Assembly (NCBI RefSeq): GCF_000373185.1
Contig: NZ_KB890631.1
Location: 35,552-99,551 of the forward strand
Direction: 5' to 3'
DNA: 64,000 nt
Source: Segatella paludivivens DSM 17968 = JCM 13650
Lineage (GTDB): Bacteria > Bacteroidota > Bacteroidia > Bacteroidales > Bacteroidaceae
Positions within the stretch are counted from its first letter, which is position 1. Each line of letters begins with the position of its first letter. This document shows positions 18,322-27,674 of this stretch, in pieces. A model generated the notes under the pieces. That model was not told where the DNA came from. It saw only the letters and a program-made list of their open reading frames with translations, and ran no database searches. A program made the position numbers and the translations under genes.

Positions 18322-18329
18322 TATTTTTG
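18322..18329 (+). promoter_or_regulatory. -7 promoter box for the GH8-GH43-GH3 operon
   Basis: TATTTTTG at 18322-18329, 31 bases before the GH8 ATG. A short palindrome (ATAATGTTA TG TAACATTAT, 18255-18274) lies upstream over the preceding stop codon and could be an operator or weak hairpin. Confidence 0.65.
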
Positions 18330-18360
18330 CAACGTTAAATGATTTATACATTATATACCC

Positions 18361-20271
18361 ATGAAGAATGTAAAACACATCTTATTATCAATTATCATAG
18401 CGTGTCCGGTGCTTGGTGCAAATGCTGCAACACCAGACACGCAAACTCATTTAGTGCCCTGGACTAAAGGCGCATTTCAAACAAACAATTATAGAAATCT
18501 GTTTGTTGAAATGGGATATAGCAAGAAACAGGTTGATAACAAACTAAATGAAGTATTCAAAGAAGTTTTTTATGGTCCGCACAAAGTGTATTTTGAGGTC
18601 GGAGACAGTATGGCATACATCTCGGATATAAAAAATCATGATGTTCGCACAGAAGGTATGTCTTATGGAATGATGATTGCTGTGCAGTTTGATAGAAAAG
18701 ATATCTTTGACAAAATATGGCGATGGAGCAAGAAATATATGCAACATCAGAATGGACCACGTGGAGGATATTTTGGTTGGAGTTGTAAAACTGATGGAAC
18801 AAGAAATTCCGAAGGTTCGGCGTCTGATGGTGAGCTATATTATATAACATCTCTTATATTTGCTGCCAACAGATGGGGCAATGATACTGGCATAAATTAC
18901 AGAAAAGAAGCGCAGAAGATAATAAACTGTTCTTTCTTGAAGAACGGCGAGAATGATATAATGCCGCTGATAGATAAGCAAACAAATCTTATTACTTTTA
19001 CTCCAGATAAATTTGGTAGTAGATTTACGGATCCATCGTATCATATCCCTGCGTTTTATGATGTTTGGAGTCGTTGGGCTTATGATGGAAGAACAGACTT
19101 CTGGCAGAAAGCTGCAGCTTCGTCAAGAGAATATCTTCATAAGGTTGTAAATAGTACCACAGCCTTGAATCCAGACATAAGCAACTATGATGGAACACCA
19201 ATAAAAATAAGAGATTATGTCATGAATACATTCAGATATGATTCATGGCGTGTGCCTGCAAATATTGCACTAGATTATCAATGGTCATGCACTGATATGA
19301 AATGGCAGAGGGAATACGGAGAGAAGATTCAAAACTTCTTTTATTCAAAAGGAATTAATACTTTTGTTGATCAATACAACGTAGATGGAACATTGCCGAA
19401 TGAGAAAGAAATACTTGCTGCGGGTGATTATCCAAAAGCTTTACGTCATTCAATAGGACTTCTTGCTACAACTGCTACTGCATCATTGATGTGCGGTCAT
19501 GATATAAGTAGAGAATTTGTTAACGCATTATGGAACGCTAAGCACGAACCATCACCTGATGGATATTTTGATGCATATTATGATGGATTGCTAAGACTAT
19601 TTGCTTTTATGCAACTAAGTGGTAATTATAGAATAATTCCTCCTTTGCATGATGGTAAAGAACCGCAGCTTGAAACATATTTCTCAAAATGTAAAACAAG
19701 AGATGCTGCTCCTGATGATAATGGTTTTATAAGAAGATGGACTCTGCTGGAACCTATTGATAAACCTAATGTAAGTAATGCTGGCTTTACAGACAGTTAT
19801 CTTCGTGATGCCTTTTATCATGAGTATTTCAAAAATCAACAGACTTATGTTCCAAAGGATGGTAGCGTTGTTAAAATCGGTAGTAATAAATTGACATGGC
19901 ATTCTATGGACAGTAAGCAATATAATGTGAAACTCTTTAGGTTGGCTTCTGGACTTGGAAAGCAAACTTACGGTGTCTTGTTTTGGGCGGTTACGATAAT
20001 CGACTGCAAGGAAGATATTCCGAACGCTAGACTTGCTGTTGGTTCCAATTCTGCATCTATGTGGTGGCTGAATGGTAATGAAACACTATTGCTTTCTGGC
20101 GACCGCAGAATGGTTAAAGATGATTGTGTGTCGCAAAGGCTTACATTGCATAAAGGTAGGAACATTCTTCGCGGAGTAGTTATAAATGGTCCGGGAATGA
20201 GTAATTTTTGTGCCCGCTTTGTAGATGAAAGCGGCAAACCTATAAAGAACTATACTATAAATAATATGTAA
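18361..20271 (+). CDS. GH8 reducing-end xylose-releasing exo-oligoxylanase-like enzyme with extra C-terminal domain
   Basis: A 636-residue secreted protein (signal peptide ending GANAA). Residues about 30-425 are a GH8 (alpha/alpha)6 barrel of the exo-oligoxylanase type: VRTEGMSYGMMIAV with the general acid E98, GPRGGYFGWSCKTDGT, SEGSASDGELYYIT, and DPSYHIPAFYDVWSRWA with D224. GH8 Rex enzymes release xylose from the reducing end of xylo-oligosaccharides, usually as proteins of about 390-420 residues. Here about 200 residues are added (435-636), beginning DNGFIRRWTLLEPID and containing a jelly-roll-like segment (AVGSNSASMWWLNGNETLL). That domain resembles accessory beta-sandwich modules of Bacteroidetes carbohydrate enzymes. 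The next genes, GH43 and GH3, follow closely and support arabinoxylan-oligosaccharide breakdown in the periplasm. Confidence 0.88.
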   Translation: MKNVKHILLSIIIACPVLGANAATPDTQTHLVPWTKGAFQTNNYRNLFVEMGYSKKQVDNKLNEVFKEVFYGPHKVYFEVGDSMAYISDIKNHDVRTEGMSYGMMIAVQFDRKDIFDKIWRWSKKYMQHQNGPRGGYFGWSCKTDGTRNSEGSASDGELYYITSLIFAANRWGNDTGINYRKEAQKIINCSFLKNGENDIMPLIDKQTNLITFTPDKFGSRFTDPSYHIPAFYDVWSRWAYDGRTDFWQKAAASSREYLHKVVNSTTALNPDISNYDGTPIKIRDYVMNTFRYDSWRVPANIALDYQWSCTDMKWQREYGEKIQNFFYSKGINTFVDQYNVDGTLPNEKEILAAGDYPKALRHSIGLLATTATASLMCGHDISREFVNALWNAKHEPSPDGYFDAYYDGLLRLFAFMQLSGNYRIIPPLHDGKEPQLETYFSKCKTRDAAPDDNGFIRRWTLLEPIDKPNVSNAGFTDSYLRDAFYHEYFKNQQTYVPKDGSVVKIGSNKLTWHSMDSKQYNVKLFRLASGLGKQTYGVLFWAVTIIDCKEDIPNARLAVGSNSASMWWLNGNETLLLSGDRRMVKDDCVSQRLTLHKGRNILRGVVINGPGMSNFCARFVDESGKPIKNYTINNM

Positions 20272-20287
20272 TCTAAAATCAGAAACA

Positions 20288-21742
20288 ATGACATCTTTTC
20301 ATAATATATTCATCGCACTTTCGGCAATGCTGACTTTATCTCAGTCAGCAAATGCGCAAATTGGTCAACCTTATATTCATGACCCATCAACTATAATGGA
20401 ATGTAATGGCAAGTATTTTACATTTGGTACTGGTGGAGGAGGATTGATATCTGATGACGGTTGGAACTGGAAAAGTGGAGCTGTGAGACCAGGCGGAGGT
20501 GCCGCCCCTGATGCAATAAAGATTGGTGACAGATACCTTATTGCTTATGGAAATTCTGGTGGAGGACTTAATGGTGGACACAATGCCCATATCTTTACGA
20601 TGTGGAATAAGTCCTTAGATCCAAAATCACCAGACTTTAAGTTCACAGAACCTATAGAAGTTGCTTCGTCAGACGGTTATGAGGATAATGATGCAATAGA
20701 CCCAGGATTGTTACTTGACCCAACAAGCGGTAAGTTATGGATGTCTTATGGTACGTATTTCGGTAATATACGCATCGTAGAACTTGATCCTAAAACAGGT
20801 GATAGAATACCAGGAAACAAACCTGTAGATATCGCAATAGACTGTGAAGCTACAGATTTAATATATCGTGACGGTTGGTATTATCTTTTGGGAACACATG
20901 GAACATGCTGTGATGGAGTTAATTCTACATATAATATAGTTGTAGGGCGCTCGCAAAACATTCTCGGTCCATATATAGATAATGTAGGTCGAACGATGTT
21001 TGAGGGCGGTGGCAGAATGGTTATATCAGCCAATAACCGTGCTGTAGGTCCTGGACATTTCGGACGAGAAATCATTGATAATGGGGTGGAAGTCATGTCA
21101 TGCCATTATGAAGCTGATTTCAATCGTAGTGGTCGTAGTGTGTTGGCAATAAGGCCGTTGTTGTGGAAAAACGGATGGCCTGTAGCTGGGGATAGTTTTA
21201 AGGAAGGCGACTATGCAATCATATCAGAACGTCGTGGCTATGCTTTGGAACTTTCTGTTGACTTTGTGAGGATACCTCAGAAGCAACAAGCGTTTTGGCA
21301 CATAAATCCTAATGATCCGATAGAGTCATTGCCTAATCAACAGTTGGCTGATGTGATTGGAACATGGCAGAAAGGTGATATAAGCGTACGCACTAATGAC
21401 TATATGTGCCGACCAAATCAACTTTGGACTATAACAGCAATCCCTGAAGCTGGAGGATATCTGGGTGGGCCATATTATAAGATTACAATAAAGGGCACGA
21501 ATCGTGCCCTCACGGCAACAGCTAATGCAGAGGTCTCAACAGTTCCTGAGTTTACAGGTAAACTAGAACAGCAATGGCGTATAGAGCAACTCACGGATGG
21601 AACTTACAGGATAATGCCAAGGGTGATACCAGGAAAGGCTGAACCAAATACGCATTATGTGCTTTATTCTGCAGGAGACAGTACGCCAACTTTAGCTCTT
21701 TATGATTTCAATACGGATAATTCAAAATGGAATTTCAAATAG
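20288..21742 (+). CDS. GH43 family glycosidase with C-terminal ricin-like domain
   Basis: A 484-residue secreted enzyme (signal peptide ending ANAQ). Residues 25-310 form the five-bladed GH43 propeller, with base D32 in IHDPST, the middle aspartate D138 in AIDPG, and the general acid E187 in DCEATD. The sequence is closest in feel to arabinanase/arabinofuranosidase-like members (GHFGREIIDNG near blade five). Residues about 320-484 look like a beta-trefoil (ricin-type) domain, with repeated QxW-like segments NQLWTI, EQQWRIEQL and NSKWNF. It probably removes or cuts arabinose-containing parts of arabinoxylan or arabinan. It lies 16 bases after GH8 and 25 bases before GH3. The family is firm; subfamily and linkage are not. 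Confidence 0.85.
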   Translation: MTSFHNIFIALSAMLTLSQSANAQIGQPYIHDPSTIMECNGKYFTFGTGGGGLISDDGWNWKSGAVRPGGGAAPDAIKIGDRYLIAYGNSGGGLNGGHNAHIFTMWNKSLDPKSPDFKFTEPIEVASSDGYEDNDAIDPGLLLDPTSGKLWMSYGTYFGNIRIVELDPKTGDRIPGNKPVDIAIDCEATDLIYRDGWYYLLGTHGTCCDGVNSTYNIVVGRSQNILGPYIDNVGRTMFEGGGRMVISANNRAVGPGHFGREIIDNGVEVMSCHYEADFNRSGRSVLAIRPLLWKNGWPVAGDSFKEGDYAIISERRGYALELSVDFVRIPQKQQAFWHINPNDPIESLPNQQLADVIGTWQKGDISVRTNDYMCRPNQLWTITAIPEAGGYLGGPYYKITIKGTNRALTATANAEVSTVPEFTGKLEQQWRIEQLTDGTYRIMPRVIPGKAEPNTHYVLYSAGDSTPTLALYDFNTDNSKWNFK

Positions 21743-21767
21743 GCTATAACACAATAATAATTAATAT

Positions 21768-24338
21768 ATGAAGAAAATATTGACAATGGCGTTGACGTTG
21801 TTTGTGTCGCTATCAATGACAGCGCAACAATTGCCTTACCAAAATCCGAAATTTAGTGCGACAGAAAGAGCAAAAGATCTTCTAGGTCGTCTTACATTAG
21901 ACGAGAAGGCCCTGTTGATGCTTGATGAATCACCAGCAATTCCACGTTTGGGAATAAAGAAATTCTTTTGGTGGAGCGAGGCTTTGCATGGTGCTGCTAA
22001 TATGAGCAATGTTACTGTATTTCCAGAACCTATAGGAATGGCAGCTTCATTTAATAATCAATTGCTTTATAATGTGTTTACCGCTGCAAGCGATGAAATG
22101 CGTGCACAGTATAATCATAGAATGCTGAATGGCGGTGAAGATGAGAAATTTCATAGTCTTTCTGTATGGACTCCAAACGTAAATATATTCCGTGATCCTC
22201 GCTGGGGGCGTGGGCAGGAAACATATGGTGAGGATCCGTATCTTACTTCAGTTATGGGTACGGCAGTAGTAAATGGACTTCAAGGACCTGAATCATCTAA
22301 GTATCGTAAGTTGTGGGCTTGCGCTAAGCATTATGCAGTGCATAGCGGACCAGAATACACACGTCATACGGCAAACCTTAATGATGTTAGTCCACGTGAT
22401 CTTTGGGAGACATACCTTCCTGCATTCAAGACTCTTGTAGAAGATGCTAAGGTGCGCGAGGTTATGTGTGCGTATCAACGATTGGATGATGAGCCATGTT
22501 GTGGTAACAATCGTTTGTTGCAACAGATATTACGTGACGAATGGGGCTTTAAATATCTTGTGGTTTCAGATTGTGGTGCTGTTACTGATATATATGAAAG
22601 CCACAAAACTGCTTCAGATGCAGTCCATGCTACAGCGAAAGCTGCATTGGCTGGTACTGATGTGGAATGTGGATTTAATTATACATATAAAAGTATCCCA
22701 GATGCTGTGAAACGTGGATTAATATCTGAAGCAGAGGTTGATAAACATGTAATGAGACTTCTTGAGGGACGTTTTGAATTGGGTGAAATGGATGATCCTA
22801 GTCTTGTTGAATGGTCAAAAATACCTTACTCTGTAATGGATTGCAAGGAACATAGACAGACAGCTCTTGAGATGGCACGTCAGACAATAGTATTGTTGCA
22901 GAATAAGGATAATGTTCTTCCTTTAAAGAAAGGCGCTGAAAAAATAGCTGTTATCGGACCTAATGCCGCAAATACTCCAATGATGTGGGGTAATTACAAT
23001 GGAACACCAAACCATACTGTTAACATCCTCGACGGAATAAAAGCAAAACAAAAGGATATTGTCTATATTAAAGGATGTGATCTTACAGACAACAAGATTG
23101 TTAATCCGCTTTTTGCACAATGTTCAGTTAATGGAAAACGTGGACTTCGAGGAACATTCTGGAATAACACTGAAATGAGCGGTAGTCCAGTTTCTACACA
23201 ATATTATAATAATATGGTGGCTGTAACAACTGCTGGAATGCATAATTTTGCACCTAACGTGAAGATAGAAGATTTTTCTGCAAAATACGAAACAACTTTG
23301 CACCCACAAAAAACTGGTGAAGTTGTAGTAAATGTTGAGGGTTGTGGTGATTTTGAGGTGCTTGTCAATGGAAAGCAAATGCAGAAACATCACACTTGGC
23401 GCACTACTGCTACACGCACTCCGATAAATGTTGAGGCAGGAAAGAATTATAATATAGAAATTAAGTATAAGTTTGTGAAGACTTGGGGTGCAAATATGAA
23501 AATAAACATAGGCACTGAAAGTACCATTGATTACGATGCAATCATAGCAAAGTTGAAAGGTATTAATAAGGTTGTGTTTGTCGGTGGTATTTCTCCAGCT
23601 CTTGAAGGTGAGGAGATGCCAGTGAATATAGATGGCTTTAAGGGTGGTGACCGTACTAATATAGAACTTCCAAGTGTACAACGTAATTTCCTTCAGGCTT
23701 TGCATAATGCAGGTAAGACGGTGGTCTATGTAAACTGTTCAGGTTCGGCAATAGCTCTCGAACCAGAGACTAAGAACTGCGATGCTATCGTTCAGGCATG
23801 GTATGCTGGACAGGAAGGTGGAACTGCTGTTGCTGATGTGCTTTTTGGAGATTATAATCCATCAGGTAAATTGCCTGTTACATTTTATAAGAGTACGAAG
23901 CAACTTCCTGATTTTGAAGATTACAGCATGAAAGGTCGTACATATCGTTATTTCAGCGATCCATTGTTTGCATTTGGTTATGGTGAAAGTTATACCAAGT
24001 TTAATATTGGTAAAGCAGAATTAGAAAATGAAGGCGATTCAATATTGATGAAGATACCAGTTGAAAATGTAGGTGCTAAAGACGGAACTGAAATATTGCA
24101 AGTTTACATTCATGATATGCAAGATGAAAATGGACCGATAAAGTCGTTGCGTGGATTCTGTCGTGTAAACTTGAAAGCTGGTCAGAAACAAGTTGCAAAA
24201 ATATGTCTCAATAAGAAATCATTTGAATTCTTTGATGAGTCAACTAATACGATTCGGACACGTCATGGTAACTTTGAAATCATGTACGGAAGTAGTTCGC
24301 AGGATAAAGATTTGCAAAAAGAAACGATTATGTTTTAG
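21768..24338 (+). CDS. GH3 beta-xylosidase-type enzyme with PA14 insert
   Basis: An 856-residue secreted GH3 protein (signal peptide ending SMTAQ). The N-terminal barrel has the xylosidase-like motifs FFWWSEALHGAAN, TVFPEPIGMAASFN, NIFRDPRWGRGQETYGEDPY (split at the usual point), the KHY in CAKHYAVHSG, and the nucleophile D268 in LVVSDCGAV. A PA14-like beta domain is inserted at about residues 455-585 (LRGTFWNNTEMSG to NMKINIG), then the sandwich resumes and a fibronectin-III-like domain ends the protein. This layout is typical of Prevotella and Bacteroides Xyl3 beta-xylosidases. It probably removes xylose from the non-reducing end, complementing the GH8 enzyme. A terminator follows at 24365. 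Confidence 0.92.
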   Translation: MKKILTMALTLFVSLSMTAQQLPYQNPKFSATERAKDLLGRLTLDEKALLMLDESPAIPRLGIKKFFWWSEALHGAANMSNVTVFPEPIGMAASFNNQLLYNVFTAASDEMRAQYNHRMLNGGEDEKFHSLSVWTPNVNIFRDPRWGRGQETYGEDPYLTSVMGTAVVNGLQGPESSKYRKLWACAKHYAVHSGPEYTRHTANLNDVSPRDLWETYLPAFKTLVEDAKVREVMCAYQRLDDEPCCGNNRLLQQILRDEWGFKYLVVSDCGAVTDIYESHKTASDAVHATAKAALAGTDVECGFNYTYKSIPDAVKRGLISEAEVDKHVMRLLEGRFELGEMDDPSLVEWSKIPYSVMDCKEHRQTALEMARQTIVLLQNKDNVLPLKKGAEKIAVIGPNAANTPMMWGNYNGTPNHTVNILDGIKAKQKDIVYIKGCDLTDNKIVNPLFAQCSVNGKRGLRGTFWNNTEMSGSPVSTQYYNNMVAVTTAGMHNFAPNVKIEDFSAKYETTLHPQKTGEVVVNVEGCGDFEVLVNGKQMQKHHTWRTTATRTPINVEAGKNYNIEIKYKFVKTWGANMKINIGTESTIDYDAIIAKLKGINKVVFVGGISPALEGEEMPVNIDGFKGGDRTNIELPSVQRNFLQALHNAGKTVVYVNCSGSAIALEPETKNCDAIVQAWYAGQEGGTAVADVLFGDYNPSGKLPVTFYKSTKQLPDFEDYSMKGRTYRYFSDPLFAFGYGESYTKFNIGKAELENEGDSILMKIPVENVGAKDGTEILQVYIHDMQDENGPIKSLRGFCRVNLKAGQKQVAKICLNKKSFEFFDESTNTIRTRHGNFEIMYGSSSQDKDLQKETIMF

Positions 24339-24364
24339 TAAAAATTCATATTTGTAATGGTTGT

Positions 24365-24402
24365 CGTGCCGGCTGAAAGTATTCAGTTCGGCACGTTTTT
24401 AT
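24365..24402 (+). terminator. Terminator after GH8-GH43-GH3
   Basis: CGTGCCGGCTGAA pairs with TTCAGTTCGGCACG (one bulge), loop AGTA, then TTTTT. Confidence 0.88.
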
Positions 24403-24508
24403 TTCCAGAATGTTTCAAAAACATTAGTTTTTAGGCTATTTTAGCGTATATGTTACATAAAATAAAATGCTCGTTACAATTTATGATATTTATTTAATAT
24501 GTATTAAA

Positions 24509-24516
24509 TATATTTG
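24509..24516 (+). promoter_or_regulatory. -7 promoter box of the xus operon
   Basis: TATATTTG at 24509-24516, 39 bases before the xusA ATG. No clear -33 TTTG at normal distance, as expected for an activator-dependent promoter. Confidence 0.65.
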
Positions 24517-24555
24517 CAGTCGCGAATTAAAAAATCTAAACCTAATAATTAAAAG

Positions 24556-27500
24556 ATGAAACAAGTACTCAGACTTTTTCAAATCGTTTCTCTTGTTGTT
24601 GTGTTTATGTCAATGTCGGCAACCCCGTCATTGGCTCAGGGCACATTGAGAGGAAACGTAATCGACTCGCAAGGTGAACCGTTGATTGGTGCCACTGTCG
24701 TAATGAAGGGAAAAACTTCTGTGGCTACAGTTACCGATTTTGACGGTAATTTTGTGTTGAACACTTCGGTTAAGAAAGCAACATTGTTGGTTTCTTATGT
24801 TGGTATGGTGTCGCAGGAAGTAGTTGTCGCAGAAGGTAGAGTTGTAAAGGTTGTCTTAAAAGACGACGACCACACATTGCAGGAAACCGTGATTATCGGT
24901 TATGGTCAGCAAAAGAAGGCCAGCGTTGTGGGTTCTATTACTCAGGCCGATGCCAAAGTGTTGTCACGCACGGGTGGTATTTCCAGCCTTGGTGAAGCAT
25001 TGACGGGTAATCTTCCCGGTGTAATCACTATGTCAAGTTCTGGTATGCCAGGTGATGAGGATCCAAAAATCCTGATTCGTGGTGTGAATACTTGGAACAA
25101 CAGTGATCCTCTTGTATTGGTAGATGGTATCGAGCGCCCTATGGGCTCAATTGATATTGCTTCAGTACAAAATATCTCTGTGTTGAAAGATGCCAGTGCT
25201 ACTGCCGTATATGGTGTGCGTGGTGCTAATGGTGTTATCCTTATTACTACAAAACGTGGTGAAGAGGGTAAGGCAAAAATTGAAATCGGTATGCAGATGA
25301 CTGCAAAGGTGGTTTCTAAATTGCCAAATAAAATGAATAGTGCTGATGCATTAACAGTACGTAATCAGGCTGCCGAGAATGAACTTGGACTTAATCCTGA
25401 TTCTTGGTCAAAAATGCTGCCAATGTCTACGATTGAAAAATATCGTAATCCGGCAAATCTTGAAGAAGCTGAAAGATATCCTAATGTAGATTGGACAGAT
25501 GAACTCTTTAATAAATCGGCTATTTCTTACAATCCTAATATTAATCTAAGTGGTGGTACTGCATTTGTCAAGTACTTCGCTTCTTTGGATTTCTTGCATG
25601 AGGGTGACCTTTATCGCAAGTGGGATAATAACCGTGGCTATCAGGCTGGTTATGGTTTTAACCGTATCAATGTCCGTTCTAATTTAGATTTCCAACTTAC
25701 AAAAACAACAAAATTTAAAGTAAATCTATTTGGTAGTAACGGTGTAAAGCAAGGCCCTTATGGTGTGGCTTCAAATTCTTGGGCTGAAACCCAATTGTGG
25801 CAAGCTGCTTATTCTGCGCCTAGTGATGCTTTTATTCCTCGTTACAGCGATGGAACATGGGGATATTATCCTAATGATACACAAGGTGCACCTAATTCTA
25901 TAACAAACTTGGCTCTTGCTGGTGTTTGTAAAACAACAAATACTAGAATTAATACCGATTTTACACTAGAACAGGATTTGGGCTTTATTTTGAAAGGTTT
26001 AAAAGCAAATGCAACAATATCTTGGGATAATTCTTTTACGGAGAATAATCGTGGTATTAATGACCAGAATCACGGAGCTCAGTTTAAATGGATAAATCCA
26101 GATACAGGTGAAGTAACTTATTCTCAAAAAGGAGATAACAAAACTGGATTTGATTTTAATGAGGGTATCTTATGGTCTGTAGATAAGGGAACAGCAAGTG
26201 TTGGTACACGTAACCTATTTTATCAGGGACAGTTATTCTGGGGTGGTAAGTTTGGTAAACATGATGTAACTGCCATGGGTGTATTTAACCGTAATGAGAG
26301 TGCTTATGGAAGTGAGTTCACTAACTATCGTGAGGACTGGGCTTTCCGTGCCACATATAATTATGCAGGTCGCTACTTCGTTGAATATAATGGTTGCTAT
26401 AATGGTTCTGAAAAATTTAGTAAAGATAATAGATTTGCATTCTTTAATTCTGGTGCAGCTGGTTGGCTCGTAAGTGAGGAAAACTGGTTTAAGCCAATTA
26501 AGAAATATGTAGATATGTTGAAAATCCGTTATAGCTATGGTGAAGTAGGAAACGACTGGGTAAATGACCGTTGGTTATATGCTACACAATGGGCTTATGG
26601 TGGAAACATTGTTAATGGCCTTTATACAGATAACAGTCCTTATACATGGTATAAAGAAAGCAAAATTGGTAACCCTTCCATTCACTGGGAAGTTGCAACA
26701 AAGCAGAACTTAGGTATTGACTATAGCTTCTTGGGTGGTTTGATTGCTGGTAGCTTGGAATTCTTCAACGAAAATCGTCATGATATCCTTGTTGATGGTG
26801 GAGATCGTTCCATCCCTACATATTTCGGAGCTAAGGCTCCTACAGCCAATCTTGGTAAGACAAAAAGTAATGGTTATGAGCTTGAATTGAGATTAAACAA
26901 GACTATAAGCGGAGTTCACATGTGGGGGAACTTCAATATGACACATGCAGTAAACAAAATTGTCTTCAAGGACGATCCAGCTTTGAAACCTACATATCAG
27001 AAACAAGCTGGTTATGCAATTGGACAAGACCATGCAAATTTAACAACAGGCTTTGCTAATACATGGGATCAAGTTTACGGTATGACAGAATTCAATACCA
27101 ATGAAAATCAGAAGTTGCCAGGTAGTTATACTGTTATAGATTATAATGGTGATGGCGTTATTGATGCAAATGATAGTGCACCTTACGGATACACAGGTAC
27201 TCCAGAAAATACATATAGTGCATCTATTGGTGCAGACTGGAAAGGCTGGAGCTTTTATGTTCAGTTCTATGGTGTTTCTAATGTAAACCGTTATGTTGCT
27301 TTCAATTCTTTAGGTAAGACACTTGATACTGTGTTTGATGAAGGTACACTTTGGTCAAAATATACCACTGATGCTGATGCTCCAATGCCACGTATCAATT
27401 CAACACCTAGTTACTATGAGGGAACACGTTTCCACTATGATGGTTCGTTCATCCGTTTGAAGAATGCTGAAATATCATATACATTTACTGGATCTTGGGT

Positions 27501-27672
27501 TAAGCGCCTAGGTGTTAGTAGTATTCGTGTATTCTTAAACGGTAATAACCTTTGGGTTTGGTCAAGAATGCCTGATGATCGTGAGTCTAACTTCGCAGGT
27601 ACAGGTCTTGCCTCTCAGGGAGCTTATCCAACAGTTAAGCGTTTTAACCTGGGTCTTAAAATCAACCTTTAA
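24556..27672 (+). CDS. xusA: XusA-type SusC-like transporter for xylo-oligosaccharides
   Basis: A 1038-residue SusC/RagA protein and the first gene of a block in the order of the Prevotella xus cluster. Parts in order: signal peptide ending PSLAQ; carboxypeptidase-regulatory-like domain (LRGNVIDSQGEPLIGATVV, SYVGMVSQEVVV); TonB-box-like VIIGYGQQKKASVVGSI; plug with LPGVITMSSS, DPKILIRGVNTWNN, LVLVDGIERPMG and LKDASATAVYGVRGANGVIL; then the barrel ending RFNLGLKINL. XusA proteins import xylan fragments with TonB energy. The next gene starts 2 bases after this stop. The identification rests on the full gene order (two SusC/D pairs, a DUF1735-type lipoprotein and GH10) more than on any one residue. 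Confidence 0.92.
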   Translation: MKQVLRLFQIVSLVVVFMSMSATPSLAQGTLRGNVIDSQGEPLIGATVVMKGKTSVATVTDFDGNFVLNTSVKKATLLVSYVGMVSQEVVVAEGRVVKVVLKDDDHTLQETVIIGYGQQKKASVVGSITQADAKVLSRTGGISSLGEALTGNLPGVITMSSSGMPGDEDPKILIRGVNTWNNSDPLVLVDGIERPMGSIDIASVQNISVLKDASATAVYGVRGANGVILITTKRGEEGKAKIEIGMQMTAKVVSKLPNKMNSADALTVRNQAAENELGLNPDSWSKMLPMSTIEKYRNPANLEEAERYPNVDWTDELFNKSAISYNPNINLSGGTAFVKYFASLDFLHEGDLYRKWDNNRGYQAGYGFNRINVRSNLDFQLTKTTKFKVNLFGSNGVKQGPYGVASNSWAETQLWQAAYSAPSDAFIPRYSDGTWGYYPNDTQGAPNSITNLALAGVCKTTNTRINTDFTLEQDLGFILKGLKANATISWDNSFTENNRGINDQNHGAQFKWINPDTGEVTYSQKGDNKTGFDFNEGILWSVDKGTASVGTRNLFYQGQLFWGGKFGKHDVTAMGVFNRNESAYGSEFTNYREDWAFRATYNYAGRYFVEYNGCYNGSEKFSKDNRFAFFNSGAAGWLVSEENWFKPIKKYVDMLKIRYSYGEVGNDWVNDRWLYATQWAYGGNIVNGLYTDNSPYTWYKESKIGNPSIHWEVATKQNLGIDYSFLGGLIAGSLEFFNENRHDILVDGGDRSIPTYFGAKAPTANLGKTKSNGYELELRLNKTISGVHMWGNFNMTHAVNKIVFKDDPALKPTYQKQAGYAIGQDHANLTTGFANTWDQVYGMTEFNTNENQKLPGSYTVIDYNGDGVIDANDSAPYGYTGTPENTYSASIGADWKGWSFYVQFYGVSNVNRYVAFNSLGKTLDTVFDEGTLWSKYTTDADAPMPRINSTPSYYEGTRFHYDGSFIRLKNAEISYTFTGSWVKRLGVSSIRVFLNGNNLWVWSRMPDDRESNFAGTGLASQGAYPTVKRFNLGLKINL

Positions 27673-27674
27673 AA

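Noticed and set aside
23124..23705. Minus-strand open frame of 193 codons
   Set aside because: It lies fully inside the PA14-containing GH3 gene, has no signal for translation and no recognisable protein pattern.
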